Shown here in pieces: positions 1-6,137 of a stretch of DNA of 8,887 nucleotides (positions are counted from its first letter, which is position 1; each line of letters opens with the position of its first letter). The notes below the pieces were generated by a model, which worked only from the letters and a program-made list of their open reading frames with translations, did not search any database and was not told the DNA's origin. Source of the stretch: Flavobacteriaceae bacterium (GTDB lineage: Bacteria; Bacteroidota; Bacteroidia; Flavobacteriales; Flavobacteriaceae); contig JAQWKF010000046.1 of NCBI GenBank assembly GCA_029247985.1, positions 1-8,887 of the forward strand, given 5' to 3'. The position numbers and the translations under genes were made by a program.

Positions 1-299
1 CATAAACGCATGGCATTAATCAGATTGGCAAAACCCATAAAAAAGCGTTTGCCTTGCTGGGGTGTTTTTACCGCTAATAATTCATCAAAAGACGCTCCCG
101 CACAAAAGGCTTTTGTGGGATCACTCTGCAATAAGACCACATGTACCTTATCGTCTTGAGCACAACCCTCAATGGCAGCAGTCAAGGCTTCAAGCTGCTT
201 TTGTGGAAAACAATTGTGTTTGGGGTGCGCAAAGCTAATGGTCGCTACTGTATCAACAATGTGAATATGCACCCCTTCTTTTATGTTTTGATTCCCCAT
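1..299 (-). CDS. Enoyl-CoA hydratase/isomerase (crotonase) family protein, 5' part
   Basis: I translated this by hand on the minus strand from the ATG at 299-297; it stays open for 99 codons and runs off the left edge, so the C-terminal part is missing. The protein begins MGNQNIKEGVHIHIVDTVAT and shows the crotonase layout: a beta strand followed by ATISFAHPKHNCF (res 19-31, the usual 'tinrP.. N' region), then VHVVLLQSD and AFCAGASFDELL (res 64-75), the crotonase substrate and oxyanion-hole segment that usually reads 'aFcaGaDl.el'. Family members hydrate or isomerise acyl-CoA thioesters in fatty-acid or aromatic degradation; the exact substrate cannot be read from this part. The gene is divergent from the HAD phosphatase at 353. 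A TATTTTTG box (330-323) fits a minus-strand promoter. Family is secure; the reaction is not. Confidence 0.88.
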   Translation of the reverse strand, partial: MGNQNIKEGVHIHIVDTVATISFAHPKHNCFPQKQLEALTAAIEGCAQDDKVHVVLLQSDPTKAFCAGASFDELLAVKTPQQGKRFFMGFANLINAMRL

Positions 300-306
300 A
301 TCTTTG
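299..306 (+). promoter_or_regulatory. Bacteroidota -7 box for the HAD-IIA gene
   Basis: The bases read TATCTTTG, an exact TAnnTTTG match on the plus strand, 46 bases upstream of the ATG at 353. The box overlaps the start codon of the divergent crotonase gene. No clear -33 element is seen, so this is a candidate only. Confidence 0.4.
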
Positions 307-320
307 TTGTTAAGCAACAA
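304..320. promoter_or_regulatory. 17-bp near-perfect palindrome between divergent genes
   Basis: TTGTTG (304-309) is the exact reverse complement of CAACAA (315-320). The 5-base middle adds one further pair, leaving one mismatched pair around a central A. It sits between the facing -7 boxes and covers both predicted transcription start regions. That position would suit an operator. As RNA it would form a small hairpin in the crotonase leader, just before the start codon. Confidence 0.4.
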
Positions 321-322
321 GG

Positions 323-330
323 CAAAAATA
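323..330 (-). promoter_or_regulatory. Bacteroidota -7 box for the crotonase gene
   Basis: On the minus strand, 330-323 reads TATTTTTG, an exact match to the Bacteroidota sigma-A -7 consensus TAnnTTTG. It lies 23 bases upstream of the ATG at 299. I see no convincing -33 TTG at the usual distance, and such A/T boxes also occur by chance. Confidence 0.45.
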
Positions 331-352
331 GGGAATAAACAGTTGATGGGAT

Positions 353-1129
353 ATGAATGCTATTAAAGGCGTATTGTTTGATTTAGATGGGGTGTTTTAT
401 GTGGGGGGTAAATTACTTCCTGGCGGAAACGACACCCTTGCATGGCTTCGATCTCAGGGTATTAAATATCGTTTTGTGACAAACAATACAACGCTGTCTA
501 GGCGAGCACTCGTTACCAAGCTTCAAGACTTGGGTCTTAACCTTGACGAAAATGAATTGTTGAGCGCCAACTATGCCGGTGTGCTGCAACTGCAAAAATT
601 GGGGCTAAAGCGATGTAGATTAGTGCTTGCTGAGGCTGCACAAATCGACTACCCACCGTCTGTTGAAGACAATCCAGAAGCTATTGTTGTTGGAGATATT
701 GGCAATAATTGGGATTACGATTTGCTTAACAGCTTGATGAATCAAATACTAGAAGGCGCTGCGCTAGTTGCGCTTCACAAAGGGCGTTATTTTCAAACCG
801 ATAAAGGTCTTATGCTTGACAGTGGTGCTTTTGTGGCCGCCCTGGAACATGCCACTGGAAAAAAGGCGCACGTAGTGGGCAAACCCAATCCTGCCTTTTT
901 TGAGATGGGCGGTGCGTTGTTGGGTGCAAGCCCAAACGAATTATTGATGGTAGGTGATGATTTAATCAATGATATTGAAGGTGCCCAAAATGCAGGCTAT
1001 CACGCTGTATTGGTACAAACAGGGAAGTACCGCAAAGCGCTTGTAGCACAAAGTCAAATTAAACCAGACGGTATTATTTCTTCAATAGCTGCACTGCCCA
1101 GCTATTTATCTTCCTTAATAAAGCAATAG
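353..1129 (+). CDS. HAD-superfamily subfamily IIA hydrolase (phosphatase)
   Basis: This 258-residue cytosolic protein belongs to the HAD-IIA group (NagD, pyridoxal/phosphoglycolate phosphatase and LHPP-like enzymes). Motif I is LFDLDGVFY with the nucleophile D10 and acid/base D12; motif II is VTNNTT (res 42-47); the motif III lysine is K177 in VGKPNP; motif IV is MVGDDLINDIEG with D202/D203 and D207. The region between motifs II and III (about 80-170) is the C2-type cap. Length and layout match the LHPP-like branch, which dephosphorylates small phosphorylated metabolites; the true substrate is unknown. The ATG at 353 puts motif I ten residues from the N-terminus, as is typical. Family certain, substrate unassigned. 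Confidence 0.92.
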   Translation: MNAIKGVLFDLDGVFYVGGKLLPGGNDTLAWLRSQGIKYRFVTNNTTLSRRALVTKLQDLGLNLDENELLSANYAGVLQLQKLGLKRCRLVLAEAAQIDYPPSVEDNPEAIVVGDIGNNWDYDLLNSLMNQILEGAALVALHKGRYFQTDKGLMLDSGAFVAALEHATGKKAHVVGKPNPAFFEMGGALLGASPNELLMVGDDLINDIEGAQNAGYHAVLVQTGKYRKALVAQSQIKPDGIISSIAALPSYLSSLIKQ

Positions 1130-1143
1130 AACAAAAAATGGTT

Positions 1144-1151
1144 TATTTTTG
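1144..1151 (+). promoter_or_regulatory. -7 promoter box of the tRNA-Ala gene
   Basis: TATTTTTG is an exact TAnnTTTG match, and its last base lies 9 bases before the first tRNA nucleotide. That is the expected distance for transcription to start at or just before the mature 5' end. No clear -33 motif is seen. Confidence 0.6.
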
Positions 1152-1159
1152 CAAACATC

Positions 1160-1233
1160 GGGGATGTAGCTCAGTTGGCTAGAGCGCTTGACTGGCAGTC
1201 AAGAGGTCGAGGGTTCGAATCCCTTCTTCTCCA
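1160..1233 (+). tRNA. tRNA-Ala, anticodon GGC
   Basis: The 74 bases fold as a complete cloverleaf. The acceptor stem is GGGGATG with CTTCTCC, including the G3:U70 pair that marks alanine tRNAs; position 6:67 is a U-U mismatch. The D arm is GCTC/GAGC with a 9-base loop, the anticodon arm CTTGA/TCAAG with loop CTGGCAG, the variable loop 5 bases, and the T arm GAGGG/CCCTT with loop TTCGAAT. The anticodon is GGC (1194-1196), reading GCC and GCU codons. The discriminator base is A1233 and CCA is not encoded (CGA follows), so it must be added by the CCA-adding enzyme. Confidence 0.97.
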
Positions 1234-1537
1234 CGATCAAGCGTAACTTTTTTACGGTTTTAACACAAACAAAGCGCAACAAGTTTTACTTGATTGCGCT
1301 TTGTTGTTTAAAACGTCTGGACTACAAGGACAGGAAGTTACATTTGCAAGACGGGATGCAAAGGGAAAAACCGAAGGGTAATCCCTCCGACTCCACAAAT
1401 TATTTTCGAGAATGTTTTTTTAAAATTTCGACCAAAAACTTACAAACCCTCAGGTGTGTTATCAACGGTTTTCTTTAGTACTAATTAAAACTTTTAAACC
1501 TTTTAGGTGTCTAATTGTAAAGTTTAAGAATAACATT
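1234..1537. other. Non-coding stretch downstream of the tRNA
   Basis: I see no believable gene in these roughly 300 bases. An open frame exists, but it begins inside the tRNA and has no recognisable protein character. The stretch contains a long hairpin (1268-1305), a short sequence resembling a tRNA 3' end (1373-1396), and an imperfect direct repeat with the core AGGTGT (1444-1457 and 1496-1510). Position beside a tRNA and the decayed genes that follow suggest an old insertion site. Confidence 0.5.
1268..1305. terminator. Long perfect hairpin downstream of tRNA-Ala
   Basis: Bases 1268-1279 (AACAAAGCGCAA) pair without mismatch with 1294-1305. Inside, CAAGT (1280-1284) pairs with ACTTG (1288-1292) around a TTT loop, with one bulged A at 1293. 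That gives 17 base pairs in total. The 3' side is followed by GTTTAAAACG rather than a long T run, so an intrinsic terminator or RNA-stabilising 3' element for the tRNA transcript is likely but not certain. The stem is symmetric and could work on either strand. Confidence 0.55.
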
Positions 1538-2407
1538 ATGAATAAAATAATTTTTCTGTGCCTACTAAACATGATGCTCTTAACATCTTGCACTAAAGAA
1601 GAAAATCCAGAGCCAATACAAACCCAAGGATATAATATGCTGCTGATTGGGCATAGTTTCTTTAGACCTTACGCAGAAAATCTCGACAATCTCGCAACTG
1701 AAGCGAATTTATATAAGCATAACAGTACTATTGTATTTAGGGGTGGAGAAAATGGAAGACCCATTAATTTTTGGAACGATTCAACTAGTGAAGAACACCA
1801 GCTCATTAAATCCACATTGGATCAAGGTAATATTGAGGTTTTCGGAATGACATCTGGTCATGATTCAGAAAACCCAACTGAAGGACATAAGGCTTGGATA
1901 GATTATGCTCTACAAAAGAATCCAAATATTATAATCTTCATCGGGATACCACCATTTGACTTTCCAAATGGAGATTCAAATAGTACACGGCCAGACTGGG
2001 ATACATTTGCATTAGAAAATGGGTTCAGTTCTATTCAGGCGTTTTATGACTATTATATAAACGAGATTATACACAAAGAAATCGTGGATGAATTGCGTGC
2101 GGAATTCCCATCTACAAAATTCTATACGATTCCATATGGGTGGGCTGCTAAAAATTTAGCACAAATGAAACGTGATAATGAATTGTTGGATGATATAAGT
2201 ATGGTTGGACCAAAATCAAGTTCAATATTTACAGACGAAAAAGGCCATCAAGGATAAATTGTTATCGAAACAGGAACGTTGATTTGGTTAAATAGTATTT
2301 ACAATACGGATTTATCCTCATTCAACTATGATACTGGCTTTACCACAGACCTTCATACTATCGCTCAAGATATTATAAATGATCATGATTCAAATTACAA
2401 GTTTTAA
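1538..2407 (+). pseudogene. SGNH-hydrolase-like lipoprotein, interrupted by an in-frame TAA
   Basis: The reading frame runs from the ATG at 1538 to a TAA at 2255-2257 (239 residues). It then continues in the same frame without further stops to a TAA at 2405-2407, another 49 codons, giving a full frame of about 289 residues. The continuation (IVIETGTLIWLNSIY...) reads as genuine protein, so one nonsense change, for instance CAA to TAA, best explains it. The N-terminus MNKIIFLCLLNMMLLTSC has a lipobox with Cys18, which predicts a lipid-anchored envelope protein. LLIGHSFF (res 36-42) resembles SGNH block I with the nucleophile at S40, and DEKGHQG at the break resembles the block V Asp/His region (H237). 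The start at 1538 is preferred over an upstream in-frame ATG at 1454 because it leads straight into the signal peptide. Substrate unknown; a carbohydrate or lipid ester is typical of SGNH enzymes. The 239-residue product might still be made, or the stop might be a sequencing error. Confidence 0.65.
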
Positions 2408-2485
2408 AAACCTTAGATCTCCCCTATGAATAGGTAAAGAACTTCTTAATGCCCATGATTTATTTTGAGATTTTTCTATTAGATA

Positions 2486-2575
2486 ATGAAAAATCCAAAG
2501 CGATGTAACCCAACTTACAATCTGTGGTTTATATTAAGCCTAAATTCTGCATTAGAGAAAGGAGTTATACCATGA
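2486..2575 (+). pseudogene. Possible decayed transposase N-terminal fragment
   Basis: A 29-codon frame begins MKNPKRCNPTYNLWFIL and ends at a TGA after ALEKGVIP. It is in the same frame as the transposase C-terminal remnant at 2639-2755, separated from it by further stops at 2585, 2627 and 2636. The sequence has the look of the short helix-turn-helix leader of some Bacteroidota transposases, but that is an impression, not a match I can prove. It may be chance. Confidence 0.25.
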
Positions 2576-2638
2576 GGTTGGGGCTAAAAAGACAGGCTTC
2601 ATAAACTAAGTAGGATTAAGATTGATTAACAAATTTAA

Positions 2639-2755
2639 AAAAAATATCTAAAAATATCATCCTTAGATCAACCTCCAGATGATGCCCCAGAACTAAATCC
2701 TGCTGAACAAATTTGGACCTGGTATAAGAGACATATTACAAATAAAGCCAATTAA
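2639..2755 (+). mobile_element. Remnant of a DDE transposase C-terminus (IS630-like)
   Basis: A 38-codon open frame ends with ...PPDDAPELNPAEQIW, then TWYKRHITNKAN and a TAA at 2753-2755. The motif P-x-x-A-P-E-L-N-P-x-E-x-x-W is characteristic of the end of the DDE domain in IS630-type (DDE_3) transposases, where the E after NP is the third catalytic acid. A complete transposase would be roughly 300 residues or more, so the rest is deleted or decayed; no start codon precedes the fragment and a stop lies directly upstream. I could not see terminal inverted repeats. It points to past insertion activity between the broken lipoprotein gene and the ABC-F gene. Confidence 0.72.
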
Positions 2756-2789
2756 GCACCTTGATTCGCGCTAGGATCAATAATTCCGT

Positions 2790-2797
2790 TATTTTTG
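2790..2797 (+). promoter_or_regulatory. -7 promoter box upstream of the ABC-F gene
   Basis: TATTTTTG is an exact TAnnTTTG match ending 27 bases before the ATG at 2825, giving a leader of about 20 bases. No clear -33 TTG lies at the usual 19-21 base spacing; the nearest TTG (2761-2763) is too far away. Confidence 0.5.
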
Positions 2798-2824
2798 GCA
2801 ACCTAAAAGTAACCCACGCACCTC

Positions 2825-4720
2825 ATGCTTAATGCCCATAAACTAAGTCTCTTTTTTGGTGGTACGCCATTATTTGAGGACCTCTCATTTCGCTTGGGCT
2901 CAGGAGATCGGGTAGGACTGATTGGAAAGAACGGCGCGGGTAAATCAACCTTGCTTAAAATAATTGCAGGAGATCTCGCTGTAGATTCTGGACAGCTTGC
3001 CACCGAAAAAGATTTACAAATTGGGTTTCTGCGCCAGGATATCGATTTTGAAGTTGGGCGTACCGTGCGCCAAGAAGCCCGTTCGGCATTCCCTAAACTA
3101 CTACGTCTTGAAAAAAGTATCGCTCATATCAATCAAGAACTCACTTTTAGAACAGATTATGAAAGTGATACATATAGCGATCTTTTAAACAAGGTAAGCG
3201 AGTACAATGAGCAGTTTCAACAATTGGGAGGGTATACTTTTGAAGGAGAAGCCGAAAAAATACTTTTGGGGTTGGGTTTTAAAACACAAGACCTAGACCA
3301 ACAGACCTCGAGTTTTTCTGGAGGATGGCGGATGCGTATCGAACTAGCTAAACTGCTTTTACAAGACAATGACTTATTGCTTTTAGATGAACCAACAAAC
3401 CATTTGGATATTGAGTCTATTTTGTGGTTTGAAAGCTTTTTGAAAAAGTTTAAAGGTGGGTTATTATTGGTTTCCCACGACAAAATGTTTCTGGACAATG
3501 TTACCAATCGAACCATGGAGATTTCGGCACAGCGCCTGTATGATTTTAAAAAACCGTATTCACAGTTTTTAATACTCCGAGATGAAATACGTATGCAACA
3601 GCGTGCTACTCAAAAAAACCAGGCCAAAGAAATTGCGCGAACTGAACAATTGATTGATCGCTTTCGAGCCAAGGCTTCTAAAGCAAGTATGGCGCAATCA
3701 CTGGTTAAAAAATTAGACAAAATTGAACGTATAGAGGTCGATGCGGAAGAAACCCAAACGATGAAAGTGCGCTTCCCCACCGCCATTCGCCCAGGAAAGG
3801 TAGTAATTGACGTGGAAGATTTCAGCAAGTCTTACGGTCCAAAAGAAGTGCTTAAGCACGTAAATATGACCGTAGAACGAGGGGATAAAATTGCTTTTGT
3901 AGGTCAGAATGGGCAGGGAAAGAGTACATTGGCCAAGGCCATTGTGCGCGAATTAGATTTTGAGGGCAACTGTTCTCTGGGGCATAATGTTATGTTGGGT
4001 TATTTTGCACAAAATCAAGCAGACCAACTCAATGGAGCGGAATCGGTATTAGCGTCAGCCATCGCCAGTTCAAACGAAACAAACCGATCAAAGGTTAGGG
4101 ATTATTTGGGCGCTTTTTTGTTTAGAGGAGAGGCCGTAGATAAAAAAGTGCGTATACTTTCTGGTGGAGAACGAAATCGATTGGCGCTTTGCAAACTGAT
4201 GTTACAGCCCTTTAATGTACTTGTGATGGACGAACCGACCAACCACTTGGACATCCAATCTAAGAACGTTTTAAAAGAAGCCCTAGCCGCTTATGAAGGC
4301 ACACTGATATTGGTTTCTCACGATCGTGAATTTCTTCAAGGACTGGCAGACAAAGTCTACGCCTTTAGCGACAAGCAGGTTAAAGTCTTCCTTGGTGATA
4401 TTGATCAGTACCTTGCCCACAAAGGATCGGCGTCTCTCGATACTCTAGCGAAACCTATCAACAAGAAAACCAAAACCAAAACTGTTGCATCAAAGCAATC
4501 AAAAGCATTCCGACAACTTAAAAACAAGATCAGTACTATAGAGCGAAAGATTTCATCTCTCGAAGCGGAGATAAAGGAAAAAGATGCGCGTATAGCAACA
4601 GTATACGATACCCTAACACCTGCCTTTTTTGATGAGTATAACAACGCCAAAGCCGTATTGTCCGAAAATATAACTTTATGGGAAGCGGCTCTTTTGGACT
4701 TAGAAAAATATGAGAATTAA
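2825..4720 (+). CDS. ABC-F family ATP-binding protein (YdiF/YheS/Uup-like)
   Basis: This 631-residue protein carries two ABC ATPase domains in tandem and no membrane segments, which defines the ABC-F class of ribosome-acting translation factors. Domain 1: Walker A GKNGAGKS (34-41), signature SGGWR (165-169), Walker B/DEPTNHLD (185-195), H-loop SHD (217-219). Domain 2: Walker A GQNGQGKS (360-367), signature LSGGERNR (445-452), DEPTNHLD (469-476), H-loop SHD (498-500). Between them (about 240-320) lies the charged helical linker that in EttA and relatives reaches the P-site tRNA. A lysine-rich tail followed by a predicted coiled coil (about 556-630) resembles the C-terminal domain of Uup/YheS-type proteins. 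All catalytic motifs are intact. The SGGWR form of signature 1 favours the YheS/YdiF side. Whether it rescues stalled ribosomes or gives antibiotic protection cannot be read here; housekeeping is more likely. It is monocistronic, with its own -7 box and terminator. Confidence 0.95.
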   Translation: MLNAHKLSLFFGGTPLFEDLSFRLGSGDRVGLIGKNGAGKSTLLKIIAGDLAVDSGQLATEKDLQIGFLRQDIDFEVGRTVRQEARSAFPKLLRLEKSIAHINQELTFRTDYESDTYSDLLNKVSEYNEQFQQLGGYTFEGEAEKILLGLGFKTQDLDQQTSSFSGGWRMRIELAKLLLQDNDLLLLDEPTNHLDIESILWFESFLKKFKGGLLLVSHDKMFLDNVTNRTMEISAQRLYDFKKPYSQFLILRDEIRMQQRATQKNQAKEIARTEQLIDRFRAKASKASMAQSLVKKLDKIERIEVDAEETQTMKVRFPTAIRPGKVVIDVEDFSKSYGPKEVLKHVNMTVERGDKIAFVGQNGQGKSTLAKAIVRELDFEGNCSLGHNVMLGYFAQNQADQLNGAESVLASAIASSNETNRSKVRDYLGAFLFRGEAVDKKVRILSGGERNRLALCKLMLQPFNVLVMDEPTNHLDIQSKNVLKEALAAYEGTLILVSHDREFLQGLADKVYAFSDKQVKVFLGDIDQYLAHKGSASLDTLAKPINKKTKTKTVASKQSKAFRQLKNKISTIERKISSLEAEIKEKDARIATVYDTLTPAFFDEYNNAKAVLSENITLWEAALLDLEKYEN

Positions 4721-4754
4721 GCGGTTTTATTCGCGTTTGAATGTGCAGCAGAAC

Positions 4755-4791
4755 TAAAAAAAGAGGGGTGCGCTTATGCTCCTCGATTTTT
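4755..4791 (+). terminator. Rho-independent terminator of the ABC-F gene
   Basis: After the stop codon an A run leads into GAGGGGTG (4763-4770), which pairs with TGCTCCTC-type bases at 4777-4784. The stem has 8 pairs, three of them G-T wobbles, with a 6-base loop (4771-4776), followed by GA and TTTTT (4787-4791). The flanking A and T runs can extend the stem. Confidence 0.75.
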
Positions 4792-4822
4792 ATTAAATTA
4801 GTGCCTAACTAAAATTTCAAAT

Positions 4823-4954
4823 ATGTCTAGCAAGTTTTTTGGTAATAGTTTAAATAAAAGCGCCTCTGAAAAAAAGGGAGGTAAACAAAAAGTATCAAAC
4901 AAAAGTAACAAGCCTAAATCATCGGGTGTTCGTAAAGTTGGAAGAGGAAATTAA
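4823..4954 (+). CDS. Small basic protein, 43 aa, unknown function
   Basis: This short gene reads MSSKFFGNSLNKSASEKK... and ends ...SSGVRKVGRGN. It has 10 Lys and 2 Arg against a single Glu, many Ser, Asn and Gly, no hydrophobic core, and is probably disordered in isolation. The FFGN start and the GVRKVGRG tail look like conserved ends around a variable lysine-rich middle, as in small RNA-binding or ribosome-associated proteins. I have the impression that similar tiny proteins occur in other Flavobacteriia, but I cannot prove it here. It lies 31 bases after the ABC-F terminator, so it needs its own promoter; I see no clean TAnnTTTG before it. Function is not assigned; a ribosomal or nucleoid role is only a guess. 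Confidence 0.65.
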   Translation: MSSKFFGNSLNKSASEKKGGKQKVSNKSNKPKSSGVRKVGRGN

Positions 4955-5045
4955 GCCAAAATAAATCTATGAAGTTTTTTTATACTCGATTACGCAACTT
5001 TTATTTATGTGAGCTCAGAACATTCAAAAGCATGTTAAATATCAA

Positions 5046-5363
5046 ATGAAAAAACTATTTGCTTTGTTATGTGTTTTGGGTGTAGTGTTGCCATACTACA
5101 ACATCTACAAGTTTATTGAAGCAAATAATTGGGAATGGTCAACGGCTTTGTTTTTTGAGCAAATCAACCTAAACTACGGAATGAAGATTCTAAATGCTGA
5201 CCTTACTATAGCCGCAAGCACTTTTTTAATTTTCATAATCTATAAGTTAAAGGTGAAATATATCAGCATGAAGCAATTTCTAAAGTACTTTGTTTCGCTA
5301 TTTATCGTAGGTTTTTCATTGGCCTTGCCCCTATACCTTTACGATAACTACAATCGTGATTAA
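5046..5363 (+). CDS. DUF2834 family membrane protein
   Basis: This 105-residue inner-membrane protein has three predicted membrane spans: about 3-20 (LFALLCVLGVVLPYYNI), 53-68 (ADLTIAASTFLIFIIY) and 80-98 (FLKYFVSLFIVGFSLALPL). Between the first two is an amphipathic NWEWSTALFFEQI segment. The order 'L.LcvlG.vLPy...f......w....F...' followed by 'D...a....' and 'G.slaLPLyLy' is the DUF2834 pattern. No biochemical role is known for that family. The gene begins with an ATGA overlap with a 26-codon frame upstream and lies 15 bases ahead of the e(P4)-like phosphatase, which suggests co-transcription. Confidence 0.82.
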   Translation: MKKLFALLCVLGVVLPYYNIYKFIEANNWEWSTALFFEQINLNYGMKILNADLTIAASTFLIFIIYKLKVKYISMKQFLKYFVSLFIVGFSLALPLYLYDNYNRD

Positions 5364-5378
5364 TCTAATGCTTAAGGC

Positions 5379-6086
5379 ATGAAACACATGAACAAACATC
5401 TTTTACTATTGCTACTAGCAGGCTTGGTACTAAGTTGCTCGCCCGAATATTCGCAAAAAGACCATTCCATGTATTGGCAAAAAAATGCAGCAGAATACCA
5501 TGCCCTTTGTATCCAAGCCTATAACCTTGCAAAAATGAAAGTGGATCAAGCCCTTGTCACTAATAGTGAAAAACCTTTGGCCATTATTGCAGATATAGAC
5601 GAGACCGTACTGAACAATCTCCCTTACAATGAAATGCTGATTGAAAAAAACACCACTTTTACACAAGAAAACTGGGCTGCCTGGGTGCATGAAAAAACAG
5701 CTGTGCCTATTCCTGGTGCGCTGGAATTTTACACTTATGCAGACTCTCTCGGTATTGAAATCATTTACGTATCCAATAGAAGGATTGAAAATTATGAGCC
5801 TACAAAAGCCAATCTCATCAGCGCTGGTTTTCCTTTTGACGACGATACCATCATGCTACTTAGAGATAAAGATGGCAACAAAGAGGCTAGAAGAAATCAA
5901 CTCACGAATTTTAATATAGCGCTCATTTTAGGTGATAATCTCGCCGATTTTGATGCGCGTTTTTACAAGCAAACCAACGAAGTAAGAATAGAACGATTGA
6001 ACGATACAAGTGCCTTGTTCGGAGAAAAATTTATTCTAATCCCTAACCTCATTTACGGCAGTTGGGAAATGGGCTTTGAAGACTAG
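5379..6086 (+). CDS. 5'-nucleotidase/acid phosphatase lipoprotein, e(P4) family (HAD)
   Basis: This is an envelope-anchored HAD phosphatase of the class B/C acid phosphatase, lipoprotein e(P4) type. Family members strip phosphate from nucleotides such as NMN or 5'-NMPs outside the cytoplasm for nucleoside or phosphate uptake. The signal peptide HLLLLLLAGLVLSC has a lipobox with Cys20. Motif I is IADIDETVLNN (D72 nucleophile, D74), motif II is IYVSNRR (S132), a conserved lysine is K168 in GNKEARR, and motif IV is LILGDNLADFD (D186, D190). The ending PNLIYGSWE also matches the family. Length (235 residues) is normal. Two in-frame starts exist: ATG 5379 and ATG 5388. AAGG at 5374-5377 is only one base from the first but a more usable distance from the second, so MNKHL... 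(5388) may be the true start. Substrate preference is inferred from the family only. Confidence 0.92.
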   Translation: MKHMNKHLLLLLLAGLVLSCSPEYSQKDHSMYWQKNAAEYHALCIQAYNLAKMKVDQALVTNSEKPLAIIADIDETVLNNLPYNEMLIEKNTTFTQENWAAWVHEKTAVPIPGALEFYTYADSLGIEIIYVSNRRIENYEPTKANLISAGFPFDDDTIMLLRDKDGNKEARRNQLTNFNIALILGDNLADFDARFYKQTNEVRIERLNDTSALFGEKFILIPNLIYGSWEMGFED

Positions 6087-6137
6087 GCACGTATTTTGCT
6101 CTAGTTATAGTATTGCTGTTTTAAATTTTTGGTGTCT

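Noticed and set aside
1300..1400. A tmRNA or complete second tRNA suggested by GACGGGATGCAAAGG and CCCTCCGACTCCAC
   Set aside because: I could not form an acceptor stem or a full cloverleaf, and no tmRNA tag frame is visible; only a 3'-end-like remnant is supportable.
1188..1478. A 96-codon plus-strand open frame starting inside the tRNA
   Set aside because: Its first 15 or so residues are the tRNA read as protein and the rest overlaps the hairpin; nothing in it looks like a protein family.
1454..1537. Upstream extension of the SGNH-like lipoprotein to an ATG at 1454
   Set aside because: It would put 28 residues before a clear lipoprotein signal peptide that starts at 1538.
2462..2568. Minus-strand protein-like fragments in the decay zone
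   Set aside because: They need several frame changes and stops to join up and I recognise no family; the plus-strand reading is at least in frame with the transposase remnant.
3217..3516. Minus-strand open frames inside the ABC-F gene (also 3610-3828 and 4405-4650)
   Set aside because: All are antisense to intact ABC-F motifs and show no features of their own.
6084..6105. Short CTAGGCA/TGCTCTAG-type hairpin after the e(P4)-like gene
   Set aside because: The stem is weak and bulged and has no T run, so I do not call it a terminator.
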